Source: Microbacterium karelineae (GTDB lineage: Bacteria; Actinomycetota; Actinomycetes; Actinomycetales; Microbacteriaceae). From it: 64,000 bases of DNA. Of the stretch, positions 1 to 9,164 are shown piece after piece. Where the stretch lies: the NCBI RefSeq assembly GCF_009745985.1, contig NZ_WFIX01000032.1:1-64000 (forward strand), given 5' to 3'. The notes beneath the pieces are model-generated. The model saw only the letters and a program-made list of their open reading frames with translations, was not told the DNA's origin and did no database searches. The position numbers and the translations under genes were made by a program. Within the stretch, counting starts at the first letter, position 1. The number at the start of each line of letters is the position of its first letter.

Positions 1-1966
1 CGGTGACGGTGGCGGGTCCCTCCGCGGTGAGCGGGAAGTTCTCGACCGTCGCGGTGCCGCCGTGGTCGTTGACGACCTCCTTGACGAGGGTCAGCCGCGG
101 GGCGATGTCGTCGTTGACCAGCACGCAGTAGGCGCTTTCGCCATTGGCGAGGGTCACGTCGTGGCCGTCGACGATCTCGAGTTCGACCTCGCGGTCGCTC
201 GTCTCCCAGCAGCGCGTGCTCGTGAGTTCGTACCCGTCGACGACGCTCTCGGAGAGACCGTAGGTTCCGGCGGGGACTGCGACGTCGGTGACGGCGTCGG
301 ATCCGCTCGGCCCGCTGATGTAGACAGGCCCGTCGGCATCGAGGGTGAAGTCCTCGGGAGCGGCGGTGCCGCCGTCGTCGTTCACGACCTCCTTCACGAG
401 CGTGAGGTGCGCGGGCTGATCGTCGTTCGTGATCGTGCAGGTCACGGACGTCTGTTCGGCGACCGTGACGACGTTCCCGTTCAGTTCGCCACCCGTGCAC
501 ACCCAATCGCTCGCGTCATAGCCTCCGGCCGTCTGCTCGGACAGCGTGTAGTCGCCGGCGGCGACGAGACCCGTCAGCCCGACGCCCTGCGCGGGATCCG
601 GATCCGTGCCCTGCAGGACGACCTCTCCGCTGCCGTCCTCGGCCGTCAGGGTGAAGTCGTCGACGGTGAGGGTGCCGCCGTGGTCGTTCGTGACGACCTT
701 CTCGAGCGTGAGCGACGTGACGGCGTTGGTGATGACACACGACGGCGCCTCCGCCACGGTGGCGGGGAACATCGGGAAGACCGCGCCGGTCGACGCGCCG
801 TTCTCGTAGAGGGTGACGGATTCGACGGGCGCACCCGCGACGAACAGATTCGTGTACGTGCAGACGACGGTGTCGAGGCTGACGCCCGTCGGCAGCTCGT
901 CGGTGAGCTCGCGCACGAGGTAGTCGGGGTCGGCGAACAGGTTCTGCCAGGTGTGGCTCTCGCCCGCACCGATCGAGGCGGTGATGGAGGCGACGTCGCC
1001 GTCCTCGTCCAGGACGGGGCCGACGAGGTCGCCGGCGTGCACCGGCATGCCGTCCGCCTGCTCGATCACATACCGGAACAGGAGGTCGTCCGGCACGGGG
1101 CCGTTCGTCTCCTTCGTGACGGTGAGGCCGTTGCAGTCGCTGATGACGAGCGGCGGCGGCGACATCGTGTCCTGCAGCTGCGCCTGCTGGCTGTTGCCCG
1201 TGCGGGACATCACCTGGCCGCTCGTGAAGGTGTCGCACTGGTCGTGGGTGAAGATTCCCGAGTCCGTGAGGTCGACGGCCATCTCGCCGAACGTGCCGAC
1301 GTTGCCGTCGACGCCGTTCGTGCCGTAGTCGGCCTCGTAGGCGGCGGTTCCTGCGACCCACTGGGCTCCGTCCCAGCGGAGCACCTGGATGTCGACGGCC
1401 CCGCCTCCGTTGGCGTCGTAGTTGAACTCGATCAGGAGGTCGTCGTCGCGCCCCGCGAGGGGGCCGGTGAACTCCTGGTACACGGTGAGGTCGCCCGTGC
1501 CATCGGCCGAGCGATTCCAGAACTGGTAGAGGATGATGTGCGCCTCGCCGTCGACGTCCACGATCTCGTACGCGGATCCCGCCGAGCAGAGGTCGCTCTT
1601 GCCGTTGACGTTTCCGGTGCCGATCGTCCACGGATCCGAGTCGATCGTCTGACTGCCCGGGAACATCGACGGATCCTGCTGCGGCGGGAGGCCATCGGTC
1701 GCGCAGTACTCCTCGCCCGAGGTGTATCCGAGGATCCCGGTCGACGGGTCCCCCTCGGTCGTCGTGTACGGGCCGTAGGCGGTCCCCGCGAGCACCCCGT
1801 CCCAGTCGTTCGCGCCGGCCATGTCCCCGTCGATCTCGAACAGGGTGTTCACATTGCCGACCGTCGTCGGGATGTCCGCAGCGAACGCGGGAGGTGTGGC
1901 CAGACCGGCTGCCGCGAGAGCGGCGGCGGCCGCGATGGCTCCGAGGCGGGTGCGTGTGCGCGACAT
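1..1966 (-). CDS. Secreted surface protein with repeated prealbumin-like domains, partial (C-terminus beyond left edge)
   Basis: The reading frame starts at an ATG at 1966 and is still open at base 1. AAGGA stands 9 bases upstream. A signal peptide is clear: basic SRTRTR start, Ala/Leu-rich core, PAFA cleavage region. Residues of about 30-410 form an acidic Asp/Gly/Thr-rich extracellular region with paired cysteines. From about residue 415 come three units roughly 100 residues apart. Each opens with a T-L-x-K-x-V-x-N-D-x-G-G-T block, continues with a D/N-F-x-L strand, and the first two end in a C-x-x-x-N-D segment. This pattern resembles the prealbumin/SpaA-like folds of Gram-positive adhesins and pilins. 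I cannot see a C-terminal anchor because the gene leaves the window. A role in adhesion or cell-wall display is inferred. The LuxR-type gene upstream on the same strand may control it. Confidence 0.8.
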   Translation of the reverse strand, partial: MSRTRTRLGAIAAAAALAAAGLATPPAFAADIPTTVGNVNTLFEIDGDMAGANDWDGVLAGTAYGPYTTTEGDPSTGILGYTSGEEYCATDGLPPQQDPSMFPGSQTIDSDPWTIGTGNVNGKSDLCSAGSAYEIVDVDGEAHIILYQFWNRSADGTGDLTVYQEFTGPLAGRDDDLLIEFNYDANGGGAVDIQVLRWDGAQWVAGTAAYEADYGTNGVDGNVGTFGEMAVDLTDSGIFTHDQCDTFTSGQVMSRTGNSQQAQLQDTMSPPPLVISDCNGLTVTKETNGPVPDDLLFRYVIEQADGMPVHAGDLVGPVLDEDGDVASITASIGAGESHTWQNLFADPDYLVRELTDELPTGVSLDTVVCTYTNLFVAGAPVESVTLYENGASTGAVFPMFPATVAEAPSCVITNAVTSLTLEKVVTNDHGGTLTVDDFTLTAEDGSGEVVLQGTDPDPAQGVGLTGLVAAGDYTLSEQTAGGYDASDWVCTGGELNGNVVTVAEQTSVTCTITNDDQPAHLTLVKEVVNDDGGTAAPEDFTLDADGPVYISGPSGSDAVTDVAVPAGTYGLSESVVDGYELTSTRCWETSDREVELEIVDGHDVTLANGESAYCVLVNDDIAPRLTLVKEVVNDHGGTATVENFPLTAEGPATVT

Positions 1967-2020
1967 GGGCAGAGTCCTTGCATACGGGGTCGGGAGACGT
2001 CCGAACGCTATGCCCGGGGG
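1967..2020 (-). promoter_or_regulatory. Probable promoter and leader of the surface-protein gene
   Basis: On the minus strand a TAGCGT hexamer (2010 down to 2005) fits a -10 box. It would give a leader of roughly 30-35 nt carrying the AAGGA ribosome site of the surface-protein gene. I see no convincing -35 hexamer. The rest of the 278-base gap to 2244 is GC-rich and holds nothing else I can recognise. Confidence 0.4.
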
Positions 2021-2244
2021 ACTGCCCGCGGACAGGGGGCGCGGGGGACCGTTGCGCGGATGTCACGATGCCCAGCGCGCCGCGAGCCGTTCCCAGCGGG
2101 ACCGGTGGATCGCGGCGAGCGACCTGGTGTTCAGAGTCGGCGGATCCATGCGGTTCAGCGTCCGCTCGGGCGGCGGAGCGAGTACGCGAACGGAGGGGGG
2201 TGATGCCGGGGGTCTCGAACGGGTGATGGAGTGGGTGACGACCG

Positions 2245-4641
2245 TCAGCGCACGAGGCCGGCGCGCTGCGCGGCATGGACCGCATCGGCGCGCGACGACA
2301 CCCTGAGCTTGCGATAGATGCCGCTGACCTGCGACTTGATCGTGTTCGACGACACCCCGAGCCGATCGGCGATCTCGCGGATCGTGCCGCCCTCGACGAG
2401 GAGATCGAGCACGGCATGCTCGCGCGCCGTGAGCGACGGCGGAATGTCCGCATCGCTCGCGATCTCGGACGCGACCGCCCGGAGCGCGCGCACGACGTCC
2501 GATGCGGCGCGGTCGAGGCGGAGGAGAGCGGCGTCCTCGAACACAGCGGCGAGCCAGGCGGGCCCCTGCTGTGCGAAGGGGAGCAGCCTGCCCGTCTGCG
2601 CGGCGATGTGCAGGGCGTCGTCCAGCGCCTCGCGCGCGGCCGTGGCGTCTCCCGCGCGGCGACGGGCCGCGTGCAGGATCACCTGGGCGCGCATCGTCAG
2701 CCGGATCGAGACGCCGTGCACGCGCTCGAGGATCCGTTCGGTGCGCGAGATGGCGTCTTCGGCGTCATCGAGCTGGAGGTGAGCGACCGCGCGCTGGAGC
2801 TCGGCGTGCGGGAAGGAGTCGGCGTCGAGGTCTCCCTCATCCAGCTGCTCGAGCGCCTCGCGCGGTCGACCGGACGCGAGCAGCGATTCTGCGCGGATCG
2901 CCCGAAGCCAGCGCCGCTGACCTGTCGACATCCGGGCGACCTGCACCTGTGAGGCGAAGAGGTCGATCTCGCTGACCGCCGCGCGGGGCGCCCCGAGCAC
3001 GCCGAATGCGAGGGCGCGCAGGCCCGCCTCGATGAGCGGGACGGTGCGCGGGTCGTCGATCTCATAGTGTGCAGGGACCGCGAGCCTCCGGCGCACGTCG
3101 GCGACCTCGAGCCTGTTCAGGGCGTAGCCGAGGTTCTTCGCCGCGGACGCGAGTCGACGCCGCGACGGCCTCGCGGGTGCGCGGATCGACAGATGCGCCG
3201 TTGTGTCGTGCGACAGATACGCGGCGACGGCCGCCAGCTCGCCCGACATCGCCGCGAGCTCGTCGAGCCCATGGGCCGTCGCCCAGGTCGCGGCCGACTC
3301 GAAAGAGCGCAGCGCCTCGTCGACCCGGCTCGATTCGATCGCGCTCAGCCCCGTATGGAAGGCGATCATCGCCCGGTCCTCGTCCACGGGCAGGACCGAC
3401 GAGAGAGCGTGCAGGCGCTCGAGGGACGCCACCTGCTCCCCGCGGAGTCGCTGTGCCGCCGCGCGCATCGCGAGGAGGATCGCGGCGTCCTCGGGCGCCA
3501 TCCCCGCGGATCGCGACGCGACGTGCGCGAGCAGGTCCTCGGCCTGTGCGAGGTCGGCGTCAGGCACGCGTCCACTGTGTCCGGCGTGTGAGATGTCGAT
3601 GAGCACGCGCGCGAGCGCCAGGCGGAGGCGAGGGTCCTCGCTCACCCGGAGCGCGGACACGAGGGCGCCGCGGACCTGCTCGACCGGGATCCGTGCGAGA
3701 TCGCGCCAGCGGACGGACAGGAGGCGGGCGCGGATGTGCGGCGAGATCGACGAGATCCGCACGGCGTCGCCGACCTGCGCGGGGAGGTCGAGCGCGCCGA
3801 TCGCCTCGGAGGCGAGGGTGCGCGTCTCGTGGTCATCATGCAGCGCCGCGCCGCGCCGGAACGCGGCCGTCATTCCGGGGGCGAACGCGAGGAGGCCGTC
3901 GGAATCGGCGCGGAGGAAACCGGCCTCGAGGAGCGTCGTCTTGAAGGCTGCAGTGCGGCGACTATGGGACCAGAGCGCGTCGACGGCGGCTCGCGAGAGG
4001 GGAGACAGGTGGGCGGTCGCGACGGCCGCCCTCCACTCCTGCATCCGGTTCTCGTCGCCCTCGGTCCTGCTCGCGAGGGCCGCGACGGTCGCATCGCAAC
4101 CGCGGCGGATGTGCGAATCGCTCAGCGCGCCGCGCGCCGAGGCCTCGGTCACGATCGCGTCGACCGCGGGTGGGTAGCCCGCCGTCGCCTCGACCATCCT
4201 CATCGCCTGCACGGCCGACATCCGCACGCCGACCGATTCGGCGAGCGCGAGAGCCTCGTCGCGTGTGAACGCGAGCAGCGAACCACCGATCTGGACACCC
4301 GGCCGCACGCCTCGCGCCGACGCGCCCGGCGGCCAGCCGAGCGGCGAGACGACGACGAGGATCGCGTCCGGAGCGCGGTTGCGGCACGTGACGACGAGAT
4401 CCGCGTCCTCGTCGGAGGTGTCCGCGAGGGTGACGATGACGATGTCGCCCCCGATGTCGTCGGGTGGGACGTGGCGGGAGCGCCAGGCGGCGGAGCGCCC
4501 TGCCGCGTCGAGCCACCGCGTGAGGACAGTGCTGATGCCGGAGCCGTCCGGGGCGCGGACGAGCACGGTCTCCCCTGGATGGATCCCGTTCATGAGCGCG
4601 AGCAGCCGGGGACGTGCCGAGCCGCTCTCGGAGGACGACAT
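2245..4641 (-). CDS. LuxR-family transcriptional regulator, large MalT-like architecture with degenerate P-loop
   Basis: The protein has 798 residues. The start at 4641 is preferred over an in-frame start at 4704 because AGGAAGGGG lies just upstream. The last ~65 residues are a classic LuxR/GerE DNA-binding domain (LTAREHAVLDLL, then IREIADRLGVSSNTIKSQVS). The middle is helical and Ala/Leu/Arg-rich, consistent with TPR-like repeats as in MalT/LAL regulators. The N-terminal segment VLVRAPDGSGISTVL sits where a Walker A motif is expected, but the invariant Lys is Ile, so ATP binding is doubtful. LAL regulators normally sense a ligand through a STAND ATPase. This one may have lost the switch or use another input. 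It lies on the same strand directly upstream of the surface-protein gene, a plausible target. Confidence 0.85.
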   Translation of the reverse strand: MSSSESGSARPRLLALMNGIHPGETVLVRAPDGSGISTVLTRWLDAAGRSAAWRSRHVPPDDIGGDIVIVTLADTSDEDADLVVTCRNRAPDAILVVVSPLGWPPGASARGVRPGVQIGGSLLAFTRDEALALAESVGVRMSAVQAMRMVEATAGYPPAVDAIVTEASARGALSDSHIRRGCDATVAALASRTEGDENRMQEWRAAVATAHLSPLSRAAVDALWSHSRRTAAFKTTLLEAGFLRADSDGLLAFAPGMTAAFRRGAALHDDHETRTLASEAIGALDLPAQVGDAVRISSISPHIRARLLSVRWRDLARIPVEQVRGALVSALRVSEDPRLRLALARVLIDISHAGHSGRVPDADLAQAEDLLAHVASRSAGMAPEDAAILLAMRAAAQRLRGEQVASLERLHALSSVLPVDEDRAMIAFHTGLSAIESSRVDEALRSFESAATWATAHGLDELAAMSGELAAVAAYLSHDTTAHLSIRAPARPSRRRLASAAKNLGYALNRLEVADVRRRLAVPAHYEIDDPRTVPLIEAGLRALAFGVLGAPRAAVSEIDLFASQVQVARMSTGQRRWLRAIRAESLLASGRPREALEQLDEGDLDADSFPHAELQRAVAHLQLDDAEDAISRTERILERVHGVSIRLTMRAQVILHAARRRAGDATAAREALDDALHIAAQTGRLLPFAQQGPAWLAAVFEDAALLRLDRAASDVVRALRAVASEIASDADIPPSLTAREHAVLDLLVEGGTIREIADRLGVSSNTIKSQVSGIYRKLRVSSRADAVHAAQRAGLVR

Positions 4642-4705
4642 CGCGCACCCCTTCCTGCGCGTCCACACGGCGCCATTCGCACGCATGGTCCGAAGGGCCG
4701 ACATT

Positions 4706-4727
4706 CCGCGTCGTCGGGCCGACGCGG
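4706..4727 (-). terminator. Stem-loop between the hypothetical protein gene and the LuxR gene
   Basis: Perfect 8-bp arms CCGCGTCG / CGACGCGG enclose a six-base loop, 3' of the gene ending at 4788 and 5' of the LuxR start. There is no T-tract, so termination is uncertain. Directly beside it (4729-4738) is the perfect 10-bp palindrome TACCCGGGTA, which could be a regulator site for the LuxR gene. Confidence 0.35.
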
Positions 4728-4787
4728 GTACCCGGGTATGCGCAGAGTCTGCCGCAACTCGGCGCCACCCGCCAGGGCGCGCGCGAA

Positions 4788-5366
4788 TCAGGCGGGCGGC
4801 AGCTTCAGAACGTTCGACTCGCCGACCTCGAGATCCTCGACCCAGCGCAGCGTCCGTGCGAGCTCGTCGAGGTGGGGGACGAAGATGAGGAACCGCTCGC
4901 GGTCAGGGCACACGGCGTGCAGCGAGACCAGCTGCGTTCCCGTATCCCACGTGTATGTCGCAAACGGAGTGCGGCCGTTCTGCGGCTGATCCATCACGAG
5001 CCTCTCACCGACGCCGAGGTGCGGGTTCGAGAAGTTCTCGGTGTCGTCGTACTCCATCGGCATCGACGCACGGGCGGCGCGGAGGTGCGGCGTCAGGTCC
5101 TGAACCTGCGCGAGCGCGGCGAGGGCGGACGGATCCTCTTTCCACGACCAGGCGAGGAATCGACCGTTCGCGTTCCGCAGCCCCGCCTTGATGACGCGCG
5201 TGGCGAGGAAGCTCATCACGCCCGATCCCGGCTGGCCCTGCGTGACGCCCGCCGTCGACAGGAGCATCCGGATCGCGGCCTTGCGGTGGCGCCCGCCGCC
5301 GAAGCCTCTGCCCCTGAGCGGCACCCAGCGGTCGAGGTCGGCGTCGGCCTGCAGATGGGACGTCAT
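4788..5366 (-). CDS. Conserved-looking hypothetical protein
   Basis: I do not recognise this 192-residue soluble protein. The ATG at 5366 was chosen because a TACCCT hexamer ends 6 bases upstream, which fits a leaderless transcript, and because the sequence before this Met is low-complexity and not protein-like. The N-terminal part is basic (GRGFGGGRHRKAAIRM). The remainder is mixed alpha/beta with several Trp and Asp residues and a C-terminal stretch FLIFVPHLDELARTLRWVED. No signal peptide or membrane segment is visible. The name should stay hypothetical. Confidence 0.65.
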   Translation of the reverse strand: MTSHLQADADLDRWVPLRGRGFGGGRHRKAAIRMLLSTAGVTQGQPGSGVMSFLATRVIKAGLRNANGRFLAWSWKEDPSALAALAQVQDLTPHLRAARASMPMEYDDTENFSNPHLGVGERLVMDQPQNGRTPFATYTWDTGTQLVSLHAVCPDRERFLIFVPHLDELARTLRWVEDLEVGESNVLKLPPA

Positions 5367-5418
5367 GCGTCCAGGGTACGGCGCTCCGGGCGGCGCGGGA
5401 CCTCGGGACGGTCCCGGA

Positions 5419-5568
5419 TCAGTCGCGGCCGCGGCGCCGCAGGAAGAAGAACAGCGCCCCGCCGGCGACGATGAGCACGGCCGCGATGGCGATGATGATG
5501 CCGGAGATCTGCCCGCCGGTCGCGGCCAGCTCCGCGGCGACCTCGTACGCGTGCGCTGAGATGTCCAT
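5419..5568 (-). CDS. 49-residue peptide consisting almost only of a sortase-type cell-wall sorting signal
   Basis: The peptide starts MDISAHAYEVAAE and then shows LAATG, a hydrophobic segment (QISGIIIAIAAVLIVAGGAL) and the basic tail FFFLRRRGRD. This is the order of a C-terminal LPxTG-like sorting signal. The LAxTG form is the usual class E sortase recognition motif in high-GC Gram-positive bacteria. What is odd is the lack of any exported domain in front of it: no signal peptide and only about 14 residues before the motif. A purine-rich stretch (GGGAGAA) precedes the ATG. It may be a small membrane peptide, a remnant of a larger anchored protein, or an annotation artefact. Confidence 0.55.
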   Translation of the reverse strand: MDISAHAYEVAAELAATGGQISGIIIAIAAVLIVAGGALFFFLRRRGRD

Positions 5569-5649
5569 GCGCCCATTCTCCCGCATAGATGGCGGATCCG
5601 CGGCGCGGGCGCCGCGCGTCGCCGCGCGGATCCTGTCAGTCATCGCCGG

Positions 5650-5662
5650 TACGCTCGTCGCC
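5650..5662 (+). promoter_or_regulatory. Leaderless-type -10 box of apt
   Basis: TACGCT (5650-5655) followed by seven bases and then the GTG start of apt. No Shine-Dalgarno sequence precedes the GTG. Confidence 0.45.
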
Positions 5663-6181
5663 GTGACCACTCCTGCGCTCGCTCGCGCCGAATCGCTGAT
5701 CGCCCTGACGCCCGACTATCCCGAGCCCGGGGTGCTGTTCCGCGACATCTCGCCGCTCCTCGCCGACGCCCACGCGCTGCGCGACGTGTGCGCCGCGATG
5801 GCCCGGCCCTTCCGCGGGCAGTTCGACATCGTCGGCGGCATCGAGGCGCGCGGCTTCCTGCTGGCCGGCTTCATCGCCGCGGCGGAGGGCGTCGGAGCGC
5901 TTCCGATCCGCAAGGCCGGCAAGCTGCCGAAGCCGGCGGCCGTCGTGTCGTACGAACTCGAGTACGGCACCGCGACGATCGAGGCGCCCGGCGTGCTCGA
6001 GGCGGGCGCGCGCGTCCTGCTCGTCGACGACGTGCTCGCGACGGGCGGGACGATCGCGGCCGCGCAGGAGATCATCGCGCAGCTCGGCGCGACGACGATC
6101 GGATCCGCCGTGATCCTCGAGCTCGAGGGCCTCGGCGGCCGCGCCCACGCCGGCGACGTCCACACCGTCTTCACGGCGTGA
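5663..6181 (+). CDS. apt: Adenine phosphoribosyltransferase
   Basis: The enzyme converts adenine and PRPP to AMP and pyrophosphate in purine salvage (cytoplasm). Length is 172 residues from a GTG start, the usual size for Apt. Family hallmarks are present: YPEPGVLFRDISPLL near the N-terminus, GGIEARGFLLAG, the flexible loop region KAGKLP, and the PRPP-binding motif VLLVDDVLATGGT. The frame is open well upstream of the GTG, but that region reads as low-complexity and lies opposite the sorting-signal peptide gene. Its end faces the ROK regulator gene with a ten-base gap and no clear terminator. Confidence 0.95.
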   Translation: MTTPALARAESLIALTPDYPEPGVLFRDISPLLADAHALRDVCAAMARPFRGQFDIVGGIEARGFLLAGFIAAAEGVGALPIRKAGKLPKPAAVVSYELEYGTATIEAPGVLEAGARVLLVDDVLATGGTIAAAQEIIAQLGATTIGSAVILELEGLGGRAHAGDVHTVFTA

Positions 6182-6191
6182 CCGTCGCCCC

Positions 6192-7448
6192 TCACCGCGG
6201 GGGTGCGAGGGCGATGGGGTCGAGGAGCAGCGGCGCGAACGCCATCTCGGCGGGGGCGAGCTGCATGAGGCGCGAGCGCATGTGTGCGCGCTCGAGCCGC
6301 ACCTGGCGGCCCTCCGCCCCGACCGGGTCGATCCGGACCGCGTCGGAGAGGCGTTCGCGGCTCGTCGCGAGAAGCACGCCGAGGTAGCCGGACAGGATCA
6401 CCGCCTCGGGTGCGAATGCGTTCACGAAGTTCGTCAGAGCGAGCGACAGCAGGTCGACCTGGCGCTCGAGCTCGGCCCGGATCGCGGGGTCGCGCGCGAC
6501 GCCGAGTTCGATGTCGAGCTCGTCCTCGTCGAGCTTGCGACGCCCGAGCAGCTTCAGCAGCGGGCCGGGATTGACCTCGGCCGACAGGCAGCCGCGGCGA
6601 CCACACGGGCATCTCGCGCCCCGGGGGTCGATGACCGTGTGGCCCAGCTCGCCCGCGAAGCCCGACGTGCCGCGCAGCAGCGTGCCGTCGAAGATGAGTC
6701 CGCCGCCGATGCCGTACGGCGAGCCGCCGAGATACAGCAGGTTGTCGCTGCCGCGGCCGACCCCGAACCGCGCCTCGGCCATGGCGCCGACGCTCGCGTC
6801 GTTGCCGGCGGTGACGCGCAGCCCGAGCGCGCTCTCGAGCCGTGTCGCGACCTGTTCGCGCCGCCACCCGAGCGGCGGCGCGATGAGCACGGATCCCGAC
6901 TCGTCCACGAGGCCGGGGATGGCGACGCCCGCCCCGACGAGGCGGTAGTGGCGGTCGATGTCGGCGCGCATGCCGTCGACGAGCGACGCCGTGATCTGGG
7001 CGAAGCGCTTCGGGTTCGGCGGGCTCGCGAGGTCGTGCCGCACGCGCGAGTGCACGGCGCCGCCGAGCCCGACGAGCGCGACGGAGACCGCGTCGGGCTC
7101 GACGCGGATCCCGAGCGCGGCCACGGCGTCGTCGGCGGCGACGCTGAGCGACGGGCGTCCCCGGCGACCCGTCGGCGCCGCCTCGGCCTCGCGCACGAGG
7201 CCGGCCTCGAGCAGGTCCGTCACGAGCGCCGTCACGGTCGAACGATTCAGTCCCGTGACGGATCCGATGTGCGATCGCGACTGCGGCCCCGATCCGTGGA
7301 CGAGCCGAAGGACGGCCGACAGATTCTGCTGCCGGACCTCCTCGTTCGTCGTGCGCGCGCCGACCGTACGCGGGGGCACGCCGCCCCACGACGCGGGCCC
7401 GCGCCCTCCCGCCGTCTCCTCTTCGCGCATCGTCACCACGTCGCCCAT
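6192..7448 (-). CDS. ROK-family transcriptional regulator
   Basis: This 418-residue protein has an N-terminal winged HTH (about residues 30-90: VRQQNLSAVLRLVHGSG, LNRSTVTALVTDLLEAGLV) and a sugar-kinase-like ROK domain. The ROK part shows GNDASVGA, the glycine-rich YGIGGGLIF, ELGH, and the zinc-binding CPCGRRGC. The ATG overlaps the stop of the upstream ABC ATPase gene as TGATG, so the two are co-translated; a second Met six codons on is possible. Such XylR/NagC-like proteins usually repress sugar-uptake genes and are released by the sugar or its phosphate. The likely target is the divergent promoter region at 8975-9164. Confidence 0.9.
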   Translation of the reverse strand: MGDVVTMREEETAGGRGPASWGGVPPRTVGARTTNEEVRQQNLSAVLRLVHGSGPQSRSHIGSVTGLNRSTVTALVTDLLEAGLVREAEAAPTGRRGRPSLSVAADDAVAALGIRVEPDAVSVALVGLGGAVHSRVRHDLASPPNPKRFAQITASLVDGMRADIDRHYRLVGAGVAIPGLVDESGSVLIAPPLGWRREQVATRLESALGLRVTAGNDASVGAMAEARFGVGRGSDNLLYLGGSPYGIGGGLIFDGTLLRGTSGFAGELGHTVIDPRGARCPCGRRGCLSAEVNPGPLLKLLGRRKLDEDELDIELGVARDPAIRAELERQVDLLSLALTNFVNAFAPEAVILSGYLGVLLATSRERLSDAVRIDPVGAEGRQVRLERAHMRSRLMQLAPAEMAFAPLLLDPIALAPPR

Positions 7449-8974
7449 CAGGTCTCGGCCGTCATGTATCGCATGAGGAGTTCCTGCGTCGCGTCCTCGC
7501 GGGACACCTCGCCCGTGACACGCCCCGCCGAGATGGCATAGATCCGGTCGGAGAGGCCCAGGATCTCGGGCAGCTCCGACGAGATGACGACGACGGCCTT
7601 GCCCTGTGCCGCGAGCTCGCCGATGATGCCGTAGATCTCGTACTTGGCGCCGACGTCGATGCCTCGGGTCGGTTCGTCGAGGATGAGCACGTCGGGGTTC
7701 GTGAACATCCACTTCGACAGCACGACCTTCTGCTGGTTCCCGCCGGACAGGTTCCCCGTCACGGCGCTCACGCTCGGTGCCTTGATGTTCATCTTGTAGC
7801 GGTAGGCGTCGGCGACCTTGTGCTCGCGGAACCGGTCGACGATGCCGAGCCGCGCGAGCCGCGACAGCGCCGCCGCCGACACATTCGCCTGGATGTCGCC
7901 GATGAGGTTCAGGCCGTACCGCCCCCGATCCTCCGTGACGTAGGCGATGCCGTGTGAGATCGCCTGCTCGACGGTGCGCAGCGAGATCTCCTCGCCGCGC
8001 AGGAAGGCGGATCCGGTGATCCGGGATCCGTAGGAGCGGCCGAAGATGCTCATCGCGAGCTCTGTGCGGCCCGCGCCCATGAGGCCCGCGAACCCCACGA
8101 TCTCGCCGGCGCGGACGGAGAAGCTCGCGTCGTCGACGACGACCCGCTCGGGATCGGCGGCGTGGTGGACCGTCCAGTTCTCGACGCGGAACAGCTCCTC
8201 GCCGATGTCGGGCTCGCGAGGTGGGAAGAAGCTGTCGAGGTCGCGGCCGACCATGGCCCGGATGATCCGGTTCTCGTCGGTCGCGGGTTCGTCTGTCCGC
8301 ATCGTCTCGACCGTCGCGCCGTCGCGGATCACCGTGATCCGGTCGGCGATGCCGAGCACCTCGCGCAGCCGGTGGGAGATGACGATGCAGGTGATCCCCT
8401 GCGCACGGAGCTGTTCGATCAGCGCGAGCAGGCGATCGGAGTCGGCCTCGCCCAGTGCCGCGGTCGGCTCGTCGAGGATCAGGATCCGCACATCCTTCGC
8501 GAGCGCCTTCGCGATCTCGACGAGCTGCTGCCCGCCGATGCCCAGCTCGACGGCCTTCGTCGTCGGCGCCTCGTCGAGACCCACGCGCGCCATCAGCTCG
8601 GCGGCACGCTCGTTCGTGCGCTTCCAGTCGATGAGCCCGTGCCGCACGACCTCGTTGCCGAGGTGGATGTTCTCGGCGATCGAGAGCTGGGGGACGAGCG
8701 CGAGCTCCTGGTGGATGATGACGATGCCGCGCTCTTCGCTGTCGTTGATGGAGCGGAAGGAGACCTCGCGTCCGTCGAGCTCGATGCGCCCCTCGTAGGT
8801 GCCCGCGGGGTGGACCCCGCTCAGCACCTTCATGAGGGTCGACTTGCCCGCGCCGTTCTCGCCGCAGATCGCGTGCACCTCCCCGGGCATCACGTCGAGC
8901 GAGACCTCCGAGAGGGCCGTCACGCCGTGGAACCGCTTGGTGATGCCGGCGGTGCGCAGGATGGGGTCAGACAT
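7448..8974 (-). CDS. Sugar ABC transporter ATP-binding protein (XylG/GguA type), paralogue without its own permease
   Basis: This 508-residue double-ATPase subunit belongs to the CUT2 monosaccharide importer family. The N-terminal domain has [19 protein letters not shown] and ILDEPTAAL. The C-terminal domain has the family-typical Arg-containing [23 protein letters not shown] and [12 protein letters not shown]. The start at 8974 matches the family length; the frame upstream of it is non-coding promoter DNA. It is clearly paralogous to the ATPase at 10406-11959. It is transcribed away from it, together with the ROK regulator, and no permease or binding protein follows. It may serve the same GguB permease as an alternative ATPase, or a permease elsewhere. 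Confidence 0.92.
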   Translation of the reverse strand: MSDPILRTAGITKRFHGVTALSEVSLDVMPGEVHAICGENGAGKSTLMKVLSGVHPAGTYEGRIELDGREVSFRSINDSEERGIVIIHQELALVPQLSIAENIHLGNEVVRHGLIDWKRTNERAAELMARVGLDEAPTTKAVELGIGGQQLVEIAKALAKDVRILILDEPTAALGEADSDRLLALIEQLRAQGITCIVISHRLREVLGIADRITVIRDGATVETMRTDEPATDENRIIRAMVGRDLDSFFPPREPDIGEELFRVENWTVHHAADPERVVVDDASFSVRAGEIVGFAGLMGAGRTELAMSIFGRSYGSRITGSAFLRGEEISLRTVEQAISHGIAYVTEDRGRYGLNLIGDIQANVSAAALSRLARLGIVDRFREHKVADAYRYKMNIKAPSVSAVTGNLSGGNQQKVVLSKWMFTNPDVLILDEPTRGIDVGAKYEIYGIIGELAAQGKAVVVISSELPEILGLSDRIYAISAGRVTGEVSREDATQELLMRYMTAET

Positions 8975-9164
8975 GTCGGTCGATCCGCGTTCCTCTCTGA
9001 GCCGCCTGGCGTCACCGTATGTTATGCGAAAGTAATTTGTCCGCAGGCTCCGCAATATGTATTGTGCCATGCAGTGGTCCGGCGCGAAGGGTGCGCCGGA
9101 TCTGAAGTCCAGGTGGTCCCACGCGGTGTGGGAGCGCTCCCTTTCGATGGAGAGAGACACAGCA
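8975..9164. promoter_or_regulatory. Divergent promoter region between the two sugar-ABC operons
   Basis: An unusually AT-rich island (about 9018-9066) lies between the divergent genes. On the plus strand TTGTCC (9037-9042), a 17-bp spacer and TATTGT (9060-9065) form a credible -35/-10 pair. The ~90-nt leader contains a small hairpin TCCCAC-GCGGT-GTGGGA (9117-9133) before the GGAGAGA ribosome site. No clean ROK operator palindrome was found; the AT-rich island is the likeliest binding zone. Confidence 0.5.

Noticed and set aside
62-2203. Plus-strand open frame of 713 codons opposite the surface-protein gene
   Set aside because: Its translation is low-complexity with no domain, while the minus strand gives a signal peptide and repeated domains.
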